IMG/VR virus record: IMGVR_UViG_3300022602_000338
Span: 1 to 27,258 of that record
DNA from: a virus
Direction: 5' to 3' (one strand)
DNA length: 27,258 nt
The notes beneath the pieces were generated by a model, which made no database searches, was not told the origin of the DNA, and was given only the letters and a program-made list of their open reading frames with translations. The position numbers were made by a program, and so were the translations under genes. This document shows, piece by piece, positions 8,149 to 15,103 of this stretch; the stretch's first letter is position 1; each line of letters begins with the position of its first letter.

Positions 8149-8166
8149 TTGTAAAACTCCTTAGTT

Positions 8167-8646
8167 TTAGTAGGTTGAATATTGATTGTCTGTTTTATTG
8201 ATGTCATCTCTATAAGATTGTACATCGTCCCCGGTCATATTTAGTGTTAGACCCTGTGCCAACAGTTGCGAATGAACCTTGAGTTCGACCAATATTTGGT
8301 TGATCGCCTCTTGCATCATTTGCATTTGTCCGCCCATTTCAGCTGCCTGGTTACTGGACCCGTCTGGTGCCCATTGGCCTGGAGTAGCTTCGTAAAAAAC
8401 TTCTAATTTATCTGTTGATAAGAATGTGCTAGTGTTAGCACTCAACAAAATAACTGAGGAGTTATTTCCGAAACCTGCGAAACCGTATTGTGGTGCACCT
8501 GGAATATAAAGAGGACTATTTGAAGTTACGTCAATAACTGCATATAGTTTACTCAATGTAAAACCAGGATACGCTGAAAAGTCTAACGTTCCCAACCCTG
8601 CGTTACCAGGAGTAAATACGGGAGTAAAGCTGATTAGTTGTTTCAT
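8167..8646 (-). CDS. Small virion structural protein, beta domain plus C-terminal coiled coil
   Basis: This 159-residue protein has two parts. Residues 1-95 are a beta domain (LISFTPVFTPG, TLDFSAYPGFTLSKLYAVIDVTSN, NTSTFLSTDKLEVFYEA) related in layout to the first 100 residues of the 1044-residue protein at 3628. Residues about 100-137 are a Met/Gln/Leu-rich helix (AAEMGGQMQMMQEAINQIL onward) with heptad-like spacing, then a short acidic tail (DDVQSYRDDINKTDNQYSTY). The architecture fits a trimeric connector between fibre or baseplate parts; this is inference. The ATG at 8646 is preceded by a TATAAATA box ending only four bases upstream, and a second copy lies 36 bases further up. The best Shine-Dalgarno (GAGG) is about 14 bases from the ATG, longer than usual. 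It pairs with the 218-residue gene in one unit. Confidence 0.65.
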   Translation of the reverse strand: MKQLISFTPVFTPGNAGLGTLDFSAYPGFTLSKLYAVIDVTSNSPLYIPGAPQYGFAGFGNNSSVILLSANTSTFLSTDKLEVFYEATPGQWAPDGSSNQAAEMGGQMQMMQEAINQILVELKVHSQLLAQGLTLNMTGDDVQSYRDDINKTDNQYSTY

Positions 8647-8650
8647 GTTT

Positions 8651-8658
8651 TATTTATA
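8651..8658 (-). promoter_or_regulatory. Exact T4-type late promoter box adjoining a start codon
   Basis: TATAAATA on the minus strand matches the T4 late promoter (gp55/gp33 with sliding clamp). It ends four bases before the ATG at 8646, so transcription from it would start at or inside the start codon. Either it is not used as a promoter, or it makes a nearly leaderless message. The second copy at 8687-8694 gives a more normal leader. Confidence 0.45.
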
Positions 8659-8686
8659 AACCTCGTTGTTGCAGGATTTATTTACT

Positions 8687-8694
8687 TATTTATA
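8687..8694 (-). promoter_or_regulatory. Exact T4-type late promoter box (TATAAATA)
   Basis: Second exact TATAAATA in the 55-base gap between the Mtd-N-like gene (stop at 8702) and the 159-residue gene (ATG at 8646). The expected start of transcription is near 8680, giving a leader of roughly 30 bases that contains GAGG. This is the best-placed late promoter in the window and would drive the 159- and 218-residue genes up to the terminator at 7436. Confidence 0.65.
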
Positions 8695-8701
8695 AAGTTA
8701 T

Positions 8702-9268
8702 TTATCCTAAGATGAGACTGTATAGTATTGCTTGTGTTTGTGTGATTACAGGTGCATTATTGATTGTAATACCTGTAGTTGCATTTAAAGTTATTGCATT
8801 TACTGTATTTGCTATTACTGCCGATGTATATACGTTACCAGAAATACCAGCACCACCTTGTACAATCAACGCACCAGAAGATACGTTTACACTTGCAATA
8901 CCACTATTAGCAGTTAACTGACCAGCAACTACTTCGTTTGTATTGATAGTTTCTTGGTTAACAGTAATTGATGTACCTAGAACTGTTAAGTTACCGGAAA
9001 TGATTACATTAGAAGTTGCAAGAACTGTATTGTTTGCAGTAATTAATGTTAATGGAGAAGTGTTTTGTAGAGAACCTGTTGTGTTGGCTAATATAAAACT
9101 GTTTGGTGTGTAACCATAAGCAGTTGCCATTGCCCAACCACCAGCATTTGCACCGTCTTGTACAACGACTTGGTTGATATCCGTGTTGATATACAATTCA
9201 CCAGAAGCACCAGTAAACGCTGCTGTTTGTGCTGTATTGCCTCTACGGTGTTGTAAGATTGTTGCCAT
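8702..9268 (-). CDS. Tail fibre protein with Mtd-N-like N-terminal domain
   Basis: The first 50 residues follow the Mtd-N pattern: ILQHRRGNTAQTAAFTGA (4-21), GELYINTD, VVVQDGANAGG and an AMATAYG turn. In Bordetella phage this domain anchors a receptor-binding protein; elsewhere it opens many fibres. The rest is a repeating triple-beta shaft: ILANTTGSL, TVLATSNVIISGNLTVLGTSI, QETINTNEVVAGQL, SGALIVQGGAGISGNVY (a typical T4-like fibre shaft phrase), NTVNAITLNATTGITI. It ends at a short hydrophobic ILYSLILG with no distinct tip domain, so it may be a shaft or connector completed by another protein. There is no C-type lectin variable domain, hence no sign of a diversity-generating retroelement target. 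The start has AAAGGAAA about seven bases upstream, and a GATAAATA box (9291-9298) lies in the gap before it. Confidence 0.72.
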   Translation of the reverse strand: MATILQHRRGNTAQTAAFTGASGELYINTDINQVVVQDGANAGGWAMATAYGYTPNSFILANTTGSLQNTSPLTLITANNTVLATSNVIISGNLTVLGTSITVNQETINTNEVVAGQLTANSGIASVNVSSGALIVQGGAGISGNVYTSAVIANTVNAITLNATTGITINNAPVITQTQAILYSLILG

Positions 9269-9296
9269 CTTTTGTTTCCTTTTATTCTACTATTTA

Positions 9297-12200
9297 TCAA
9301 AAGTTCAAATCTATCAATGGATTTACTAGAGTATTCAGATCGATTGTTGATAGTGTTGTAGTATTCAAATCGTAAGACTGTCCTAGTATCAAGGCTGAAC
9401 TTATTCCTGTATTTGCCATCGCCACTCTAGTCATAGTAATAAAAGTATTACCATAAGTTGGAGTGAAGTTCAAATTGATAATACCGTTGACCACATTTGC
9501 AGAGAATGTACCAGTTGGTTGGTAAGAATAGATTGAACCGAATTCTGTTACAAAGGCATCTACTTCTAATTGTAGAACCATAATCTTGGAGAACTGGTAA
9601 CCTGCGCCATCCACTAACTGTACGTCATAGATTGCACTTCTGTATGCGGAACCTGCCCATGAATCAACCTTGTTCGCCTGGTTGACTGTATTTGCCCATG
9701 TCTGTATGTTAGAGATACTAGACTGTGGTAAGGTAACTGTACCAACTGATATTGCACTATTTACGGTTACGTTACCGTTGATTGTACCGCCATTATTGAT
9801 GAAACTATTAGCAGTATTAGCTGCAATGTAAGCTGCATTAGCGGTTGTAATTGCTAGGTTTGCAGTATTAGATGCGGTAGATGCGGTAGTAAATGCAAGA
9901 TTTGCTTCTATAAAAGCTGCGTTCGCCTGTGCAAAAGCTGCATTTGCATAACCACCAGAAGAAGTATTAGCGGCCGCAAAAGCTGCATTTGCAATATTGG
10001 CTGCAAGATTTGCCTGTGCGTATGCTAAGTTTGCAGTATTACTTGCAAAAGTTATACTTGTATTTTGTGTTATGTTGATTGCATTTTGCGTATTGCTGGT
10101 ATTATTTGCAAACGCAAAAGCTGCATTAGCAATGTTGGATGCAATGTTTGCGACCAAGAAGGCAGAGTTTGCATAACCAGAAACAACAATAATATTGTTT
10201 GCATCTGTATTAGCTGCTAAATTGTAAGCAGCATTTGCCTGTGCAAAAGCTGCGTTTGCCTGAATGAAAGCGGCAGTAACGTTTGCATTTGAACCAGCCG
10301 CATTGGCAGCTGCAAAGGCCGCATTTGCTTGAGTGAAGGCCGCATTTGCTTCGATAAATGCAGAGTTAGCATATGAACCAGCTGCAAGTATACTTGCATT
10401 TTGAGTTGCATTGATTGCAATTGATATAGTGTTTAGGGTATTCGCATAGGCATAAGCTGCATTAGCAACTAAGAATCCTGAATTTGCATATGAACCGGCA
10501 GAGTTTGCAACAGAGAACACTAAGTTTGCTTCATTGAAAGCCGCATTTGCCTGTATAAAGGCACCATTTGCATATATTCCAGCTGCATTAGCAGTTGCGA
10601 AAGCCGCATTTGCATATACACCGGTTGTATTCTGTGCACCAAAAGCCGCATTGGCTTCGATAAACGCACCGTTAGCATATATGCCAGCCGCATTGGCAGT
10701 AGCATATGCTGATGTTGAGTATACTAATAGGTCTGTACCATTAATGTTTGCACGACCTGCTTCGATGACACCAACTTTTAGAGTATCGTAAGAAGTATTG
10801 GCATCAAATAAAACTGTTGAAGTTGGTTCTGTTACAACGTTAGAGAATAGTTTCCACTTCTTATCGTTGAAGTCACGAACCAAACCTGTGTGTTGGTAGT
10901 GTGAGTAACCTGTGTTACCTGTACCAATAAAGTGACCAATAAAACCAATATCTACTGCATCGGCTGAATTGTTTGCAGCCAAATAAATCATTGGATCTGT
11001 TACTGATACTGTATTTGAACTGTATGTATTGATTGATCCAGAGATATTGACATTACCAGTAATAGTAATATCACCGCCAAAGATTGCGGGACCTGATGTG
11101 TTAAGTGATAGTGCTGTACCTGTAGCAATATTCAAGGCACCAGTCATGGTATCACCAGACTTACTTACCTTTGTATTTGCCTGTGTAAATGCACCGTTTG
11201 CGTATACGCCAGCAGAGTTAGCGGCACCAAATGCACCGTTAGCGTAGATACTTGCTGAGTTAGCAACCGCAAATGCACCATTTGCCTGTGTAAAAGCGGA
11301 GTTTGCATAACCACCAGATGTATTCTGAGACTGATAAGCTGCATTGGCTTGTATGAAAGCCGCATTTGCCTGTATAAAACCAGCATTTGCAGTTATAAAG
11401 GCCGCATTAGATTGTACAAATGCACCGTTTGCATATATGGCTGCTGAGTTTGCAGTAGTATATGCTGAGTTTGCATATGAACCAACAGTTGTTATTGCAG
11501 TATTTTGGTATGCATTGACTGCACTAACAGTTGTATTGACTGAGTTAGCAAATGCATATGCAGAGTTCGCTACAAGGAAGGCACCGTTTGCATAGATTGA
11601 TGCAGAGTTTGCCACACCAAATGCAGAGTTTGCATATGAACCAGCAGAAGTTTCACCTGAGAAGGCTGCATTAGCAACCGCAAAGGCTGCATTGGCATAA
11701 TTGCCAGCTGATATTGCACTTGATAGTGCTGTGTTTGCTTGTGTGTATGCAGAGTTGGCATAACCACCTGCCGTTACTGCCTGAGATGAAGCAGTATTAG
11801 CTGCCGTAAAAGCAGAGTTAGCATAACCACCAGTTGTATTTTGTGATTGATATGCGGCATTAGCTTGTATGAAAGCCGCATTAGCCTCAATGAAGGCACC
11901 GTTGGCGTATATACCAGCGGAAGTAATTGTACTTAGTGCACTATTTGCAGCATTGTATGCACCGTTTGCCTTTGCAAAAGCACCATTCGCCTGAACAAAA
12001 GCACCATTCGCATAGATTCCACCTTCTTGTGCAATTGGTAATACGTAACTATTTACGTAATTGTTTGCAGTAATTATACTTGCGTAGTTGGTGTTTGCTT
12101 GGTTATAGGCTGCGTTTGCTTGGTTGTATGCAAGATTTGCAGATACAACCGCAGAGTTTGCAGATACAACCGCAGAGTTTGCGGTACTGTAAACACTATT

Positions 12201-12359
12201 TGCAAAGTTGTAGGCAGTCTGTGCTGTGTTAGCCGCAGTATTAGCAACATTATAAATGTTCTGTACTTCGGTATTTACATCGGTAGAACCAGTAAAAACA
12301 ACCGAACTATTGATTCTGGTCTTGTTTACACCGTTTCTGTTATTATAGTTATTTGCCAT
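9297..12359 (-). CDS. Long tail fibre of Ala/Asn heptad repeats (1020 residues)
   Basis: Most of this protein is built of seven-residue repeats of the type ANAAFxQ / YANGAFxxAN, in two blocks at about residues 38-395 and 545-875. Seven-residue spacing with Ala and aromatic residues at fixed places fits a long trimeric alpha-helical coiled coil; similar repeats are frequent in fibres of T4-like marine phages. Between the blocks is a globular shaft domain (about 398-540): SGDTMTGALNI, DPMIYLAANN, DIGFIGHF, GLVRDFNDKKWKLFSN, a familiar insert of such fibres. The C-terminus (about 890-1020) is a beta tip domain: YRSAIYDVQLVDGAGYQFSK, VTEFGSIYSY, GTFSANV, INLNFTPTYG. It is probably a host-recognition fibre or whisker. 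The start codon has only a weak Shine-Dalgarno. The underlying DNA is a degenerate 21-base repeat array, so alleles of different length are plausible. Confidence 0.78.
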   Translation of the reverse strand: MANNYNNRNGVNKTRINSSVVFTGSTDVNTEVQNIYNVANTAANTAQTAYNFANSVYSTANSAVVSANSAVVSANLAYNQANAAYNQANTNYASIITANNYVNSYVLPIAQEGGIYANGAFVQANGAFAKANGAYNAANSALSTITSAGIYANGAFIEANAAFIQANAAYQSQNTTGGYANSAFTAANTASSQAVTAGGYANSAYTQANTALSSAISAGNYANAAFAVANAAFSGETSAGSYANSAFGVANSASIYANGAFLVANSAYAFANSVNTTVSAVNAYQNTAITTVGSYANSAYTTANSAAIYANGAFVQSNAAFITANAGFIQANAAFIQANAAYQSQNTSGGYANSAFTQANGAFAVANSASIYANGAFGAANSAGVYANGAFTQANTKVSKSGDTMTGALNIATGTALSLNTSGPAIFGGDITITGNVNISGSINTYSSNTVSVTDPMIYLAANNSADAVDIGFIGHFIGTGNTGYSHYQHTGLVRDFNDKKWKLFSNVVTEPTSTVLFDANTSYDTLKVGVIEAGRANINGTDLLVYSTSAYATANAAGIYANGAFIEANAAFGAQNTTGVYANAAFATANAAGIYANGAFIQANAAFNEANLVFSVANSAGSYANSGFLVANAAYAYANTLNTISIAINATQNASILAAGSYANSAFIEANAAFTQANAAFAAANAAGSNANVTAAFIQANAAFAQANAAYNLAANTDANNIIVVSGYANSAFLVANIASNIANAAFAFANNTSNTQNAINITQNTSITFASNTANLAYAQANLAANIANAAFAAANTSSGGYANAAFAQANAAFIEANLAFTTASTASNTANLAITTANAAYIAANTANSFINNGGTINGNVTVNSAISVGTVTLPQSSISNIQTWANTVNQANKVDSWAGSAYRSAIYDVQLVDGAGYQFSKIMVLQLEVDAFVTEFGSIYSYQPTGTFSANVVNGIINLNFTPTYGNTFITMTRVAMANTGISSALILGQSYDLNTTTLSTIDLNTLVNPLIDLNF
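9790..10720 (-). repeat. Degenerate 21-base repeat array encoding fibre heptads (distal block)
   Basis: Repeated units on the plus strand resemble gcatttgcctgtgcaaaagct and variants, each encoding one ANAAFAQ-type heptad on the minus strand. Units differ mainly at third codon positions. The array codes for about residues 545-857 of the 1020-residue fibre. Confidence 0.75.
11170..12240 (-). repeat. Degenerate 21-base repeat array encoding fibre heptads (proximal block)
   Basis: Same 21-base period as the distal block, coding for about residues 40-395 of the fibre. It contains a perfect tandem pair of 21-base units and a near-identical 60-base pair (11305-11364 and 11821-11880, 53 of 60 bases the same by hand alignment), showing unequal exchange or duplication inside the gene. 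Confidence 0.75.
12139..12180 (-). repeat. Perfect tandem duplication of a 21-base unit
   Basis: Bases 12139-12159 and 12160-12180 are identical 21-base copies, encoding the heptad NSAVVSA twice. Being identical also at silent sites, this looks like a recent duplication. Confidence 0.85.
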
Positions 12360-12367
12360 GTTTTACT

Positions 12368-12724
12368 TTATGATGTGAGATTTATACCGGTTACGCCTGG
12401 AGAAACATAGATGTTTCCTTCCAAAACACGACTCTTTAGACCGTTAGCATCAGTAACTATCACATCATAAATCAGCTTCTGTTGAGCTGACACATTAGCA
12501 GTTGTTGCAGAGTTTGCAGACAATTGAATTATACCATTGATTGGGTCATACACCGTAGAGACAAATATAAATGCCGTATTAGGATTGTAGTATGAGGTTT
12601 TTGCAGCTGAAGATACAGAAAACCCAACCAAATTGTAAGCGTGACCATTTGCATCGTCTAACGCTATTTGGTTATTGTAATCTGTTCCTTGATCGATAAA
12701 AAGGTCTAAGTATGATGCTGCCAT
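12368..12724 (-). CDS. Small Ig-like/beta virion structural protein
   Basis: This 118-residue protein follows a pattern I recall from small structural proteins of T4-like cyanophages: DLFIDQGTDYNNQIALDDANG (positions 7-27), NLVGFSVSSAAKTSY with alternating hydrophobic strands, INGIIQLSANSATTANV, LIYDVIVTDANG, and VLEGNIYVSPGVT near the end. The repeated strand pattern and closing SPGVT suggest a small beta-sandwich, resembling the upper-baseplate or fibre head domains that fasten receptor-binding proteins. Its exact partner is unknown; the collar-domain protein is next upstream (21-base gap) and the heptad fibre next downstream (8-base gap). An exact TATAAATA box ends five bases before the ATG, and I see no Shine-Dalgarno, so translation may be leaderless or rely on coupling. 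Confidence 0.65.
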   Translation of the reverse strand: MAASYLDLFIDQGTDYNNQIALDDANGHAYNLVGFSVSSAAKTSYYNPNTAFIFVSTVYDPINGIIQLSANSATTANVSAQQKLIYDVIVTDANGLKSRVLEGNIYVSPGVTGINLTS

Positions 12725-12729
12725 AATGG

Positions 12730-12737
12730 TATTTATA
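12730..12737 (-). promoter_or_regulatory. Exact T4-type late promoter box next to a start codon
   Basis: TATAAATA on the minus strand, ending five bases before the ATG at 12724. It fills the 21-base gap after the collar-domain gene. As with the box at 8651, transcription would begin about at the start codon. It could drive the 118- and 1020-residue genes. Confidence 0.5.
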
Positions 12738-12745
12738 AACTAAAA

Positions 12746-13273
12746 TTATAGGTATCGGATGATAAAATAGATTCCAAGATAGGGTGGCATATTTGCACCT
12801 AGACCAGAAACACCAGCGGTATTTGCAGTAATACCAGTTGAAGCACCATTTGTATTATAAGTTACAGGATTTGCTCTACTTGAATATGTATTCGTTGGTA
12901 TTGCAGGATCAGTCTCTGCATTATAATAACCTTGTCCGATTGGGTATACGTGACTATGACCTGGGTCATTCATACCATGTGTATGACTTACTACAACCGC
13001 ATTATTACTACCACCAGTATTCGCCAAGGCATACAAATTACCAGCACCAACTGGCATAGTATCTGTATAATTTGGAAGTAAAAATGAACTACCCGAACCA
13101 CCAAATGTATAACCTATTACATTGAATAGATTTGCATATGTTGTAGTTGATACTGATTGTCCATTACATATCAAATGTCCAGCCGGTGGTGTCGAAACTG
13201 GCCACATATGCAAAGAACCAACTAGGCCTCCAACAATATTTCCATAACTAGCAATATTTCTAGCGTTTGACAT
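12746..13273 (-). CDS. Phage tail collar domain protein (short fibre / adhesin)
   Basis: The 175-residue protein has an N-terminal MSNARN tag, then a tail collar domain (Pfam PF07484 type): GLVGSLHMWPVSTPPAGHLI (16-35), CNGQ, YANLFNVIGYTFGG, FLLPNYTD (64-71). In T4 this fold occurs in the short tail fibre gp12; it also occurs in microcystin-dependent-protein-like adhesins. SHTH (96-99) and GHSH (105-108) resemble the His-x-His pairs that hold metal ions on the fibre axis in T4 gp12, suggesting a metal-bound trimer. The C-terminus (GLGANMPPYLGIYFIIRYL) is the usual family ending. It is much shorter than T4 gp12 (527 residues), so it is the collar and tip without a shaft. It lies where T4 has gene 12. 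AAGG lies ten bases before the ATG; a 3-base gap separates it from the 97-residue gene upstream. Confidence 0.8.
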   Translation of the reverse strand: MSNARNIASYGNIVGGLVGSLHMWPVSTPPAGHLICNGQSVSTTTYANLFNVIGYTFGGSGSSFLLPNYTDTMPVGAGNLYALANTGGSNNAVVVSHTHGMNDPGHSHVYPIGQGYYNAETDPAIPTNTYSSRANPVTYNTNGASTGITANTAGVSGLGANMPPYLGIYFIIRYL

Positions 13274-13276
13274 GTT

Positions 13277-13570
13277 TTAAACCTTGGGATATTTTAACTT
13301 TACCGCCTTGCAAGCATCAATGTATGCTTGTATTTGTGCCTGGTCACCTTTTACAACTCCATCCAAATAGTCTAAAATGTTTGGATATTCTGATTTTCTT
13401 TTTTCTTGGTAAGATAAAGAATTAAATAAGTTTTGTGTATTCGTTTGTATCTGTGCTTCTGCTTCTTGACTGGTAACTTGTGTCATTCCTTTAGGCCAAG
13501 AATCTAGAGACAAGGCTTTGCCATCCATATCATCATGTATCTGACCGTTTGTATCTTTCCATAATGCCAT
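13277..13570 (-). CDS. Small tail-fibre-associated protein (97 residues), possible assembly factor
   Basis: The N-terminal half reads LWKDTNGQIHDDMDGKAL and DSWPKGMTQVTSQEAEAQ, a small beta/turn region. The C-terminal half is helical and ends with EYPNILDYLDGV, KGDQAQIQAYIDACKAVKLKYPKV. The YP-x-I-x-D-x-LD ... K ... A-I-x-AVK-x-KYPK pattern recurs in small proteins next to fibre genes in many phages, and in the C-terminal part of some fibre assembly chaperones. It is charged and soluble, unlike its Asn/Thr-rich neighbours, fitting a chaperone or a small adaptor. It sits between two genes that both begin MSNARN, the 175-residue fibre at 13608 and the collar protein at 12746. The Shine-Dalgarno AGAGGA lies seven bases before the ATG. 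Exact function is not established. Confidence 0.6.
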   Translation of the reverse strand: MALWKDTNGQIHDDMDGKALSLDSWPKGMTQVTSQEAEAQIQTNTQNLFNSLSYQEKRKSEYPNILDYLDGVVKGDQAQIQAYIDACKAVKLKYPKV

Positions 13571-13607
13571 TTTAATTCCTCTTTAATCTGTTTATTATAA
13601 ATTTAGT

Positions 13608-14135
13608 TTAGGAAAGTTCTGCCCACCAATATATACCCGGGTAAGGGTTACTACCACTAGCGGTATATGTGACAACATAGCTTTGGCCAGGTGGAACAAT
13701 ACTAAACAAAGTTGTTGTAGCGTTGTCGTTGTAGGTTCCAATTTGCGATACTGTATTACCATTTACTATAATATAAAAATACCCTTGAAGTTGGCCGGTA
13801 TAACAATAAACAGCAAGAGCTAATGGTTTTGATCCTGTATTATAATATGTTGTACCCGCTGACCGTGTTGGAAATGACCAATTTTGACCAGCACCAAAAC
13901 CAGGAACAGCTGCAGTATTTTGTGTTGTCGCATCTCCAAAGGTAATAGTGTTACCAGAAATAGTAATTGCATTTGCAAAGTTAATCGTATTATTGGAAAT
14001 AGAAATTCCATTTGGAGCACTCAACGCTATCGCAGTCAAATTACCTACAATTTGAGTGTTTGCAATATTACTTGTTAAAACACCCGATGAATTAATATTC
14101 AATGCATGTTCAGCTAAATTTCTTGCGTTGGACAT
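13608..14135 (-). CDS. Small tail fibre / adhesin with MSNARN start
   Basis: This 175-residue protein starts MSNARNLAEHALNINSSG, like the collar protein at 12746. Residues 20-80 are triple-beta-type repeats (VLTSNIANTQIVGNLTAIAL, NGISISNNTINFANAITISG, NTITFGDATTQNTAA). After FGAGQNW comes a C-terminal domain of about 90 residues: TTYYNTGSKPLALAVYCYTG, GYFYIIVNGNTVSQIG, SIVPPGQSYVV and a closing YWWAEL. The layout (YTNT-type start, internal VNG strand, IVPPG-x-YVV turn, W near the end) recurs at the tips of phage fibres and is probably a small beta-sandwich receptor-binding head. Its start codon at 14135 shares a base with the stop of the S74 fibre upstream (TAATG), so it may be made in proportion to that fibre and assemble with it; this is inference. 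Confidence 0.68.
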   Translation of the reverse strand: MSNARNLAEHALNINSSGVLTSNIANTQIVGNLTAIALSAPNGISISNNTINFANAITISGNTITFGDATTQNTAAVPGFGAGQNWSFPTRSAGTTYYNTGSKPLALAVYCYTGQLQGYFYIIVNGNTVSQIGTYNDNATTTLFSIVPPGQSYVVTYTASGSNPYPGIYWWAELS

Positions 14136-15103
14136 TATTTACTGCCTTTTAGTGCATCTATTTCTGCTTTTAGTTCGATGATTGCTTGAAATGCTAGTGC
14201 ACTTAGTTTTGCATAATCGACCACTTTGATTCCACTTGGACGAGTTCTGACTGCCGTTGGGAATACTACCTCAACATCTTGTGCAATAACACCAAAGTCA
14301 TGTTTCACACTAAAGAATCCGTCTTCACCACCACGTTGCTCAACAATTTCATTCTTCCAATCAAATGTTTTACCACCAATCGCTTCAACAATACTCAAAG
14401 CATTTGCAATCGGGTGTACATTTTCTTTCAAAGTAATATCAGAAGAATAGAAGGCAGTAATATCATTTATTGCACGAATTTCACCTGATGTACCTGATGG
14501 AGCAGTACCAACACCAAGTGAGTTTACTTGGATGTTTGCCGTTGTTGTTATATTACCAGCAATAATTGCAGTCTGTGCTGACCAATATGGTGCACCTGCA
14601 CCTGAACTTGTCAGGATTTGACCTAAGGTACCTACAGCTGTATTACTTGTAGTGTTTGCAGCAGATTGATAGATCACAGTACCTGGTGCACCACCGTTGA
14701 TATTGGATACTGATGCAACTGTATATGCAAACACATCGATAGTTTCATTACCAGTTGTATTAGTGGTAAGAATAATTGTATTGCCAGTTGATGCAGTATA
14801 ATCGGTAGGTTCTAATAGAACACCGTTCATGAATAATTGTATATAACCTGGTGTGTATGTTAGTGTTGAACTAAATGTACCTGAATTGATAGTATTTGTA
14901 CTACCAGATATAGTGGCAGTATAACGATTGAATGATGTTGTACCAGAACCGCCTGCACCACCGCCACCGATTGTTGTAGTAGTTGCATTAGTAACACGAC
15001 CATCAACACCAACGGTAATGATAGGTAATTGTGTTGAAGAACCATAAGTTCCTGCAACAACAGCTGTTGATGCTATCGTGGATGTAGCGACTTTTGTTGT
15101 CAT
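14135..15103 (-). CDS. Tail fibre with S74 (endosialidase-type) intramolecular chaperone, second copy
   Basis: The 322-residue protein opens with a fibre motif, VVAGTYGSSTQLPIITVGVDGRVT (16-38), then a Gly-rich hinge (GGGGAGG, 46-52), a knob module with LFMNGVLLEPTDYTASTGN (from residue 90), and a shaft with SGAGAPYWSAQTAII and NITTTANIQVNSLGVGT. From about residue 219 comes a chaperone domain: SDITLKENV (221-229), with Ser221 and Lys226 placed like the Ser-Lys dyad that cuts the S74 domain off after folding, then FDWK, HDFGVIAQDVEVVFP and VDYAKLSALAFQAIIELKAE. The S74 domain helps the fibre trimerise and then releases itself. It overlaps the larger S74 fibre by ATGA. It differs in sequence from that fibre's S74 domain, so it is not a recent copy. 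Confidence 0.82.
   Translation of the reverse strand: MTTKVATSTIASTAVVAGTYGSSTQLPIITVGVDGRVTNATTTTIGGGGAGGSGTTSFNRYTATISGSTNTINSGTFSSTLTYTPGYIQLFMNGVLLEPTDYTASTGNTIILTTNTTGNETIDVFAYTVASVSNINGGAPGTVIYQSAANTTSNTAVGTLGQILTSSGAGAPYWSAQTAIIAGNITTTANIQVNSLGVGTAPSGTSGEIRAINDITAFYSSDITLKENVHPIANALSIVEAIGGKTFDWKNEIVEQRGGEDGFFSVKHDFGVIAQDVEVVFPTAVRTRPSGIKVVDYAKLSALAFQAIIELKAEIDALKGSK

Noticed and set aside
8702-9268. Diversity-generating retroelement target (because of the Mtd-N-like domain)
   Set aside because: The protein has no C-type lectin tip, and I saw no reverse transcriptase, template repeat or adenine-biased variable repeat in the window.
10534-11595. Plus-strand open frames (for example 10534-10791, 11029-11247, 11344-11595) rich in Ala and Pro
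   Set aside because: They lie opposite the heptad-repeat fibre. The repeat's base composition keeps the complementary frames open, and they have no ribosome site or family resemblance.
9790-12240. CRISPR-like regular repeats
   Set aside because: The repeats are contiguous 21-base units without unique spacers, vary at third codon positions, and encode a continuous heptad-repeat protein.
13571-13607. TATAAT-like sequence in the gap before the 97-residue gene as a host-type promoter
   Set aside because: The gap is AT-rich, no -35 box at the right distance stands out, and it matches the late box at only six of eight bases.
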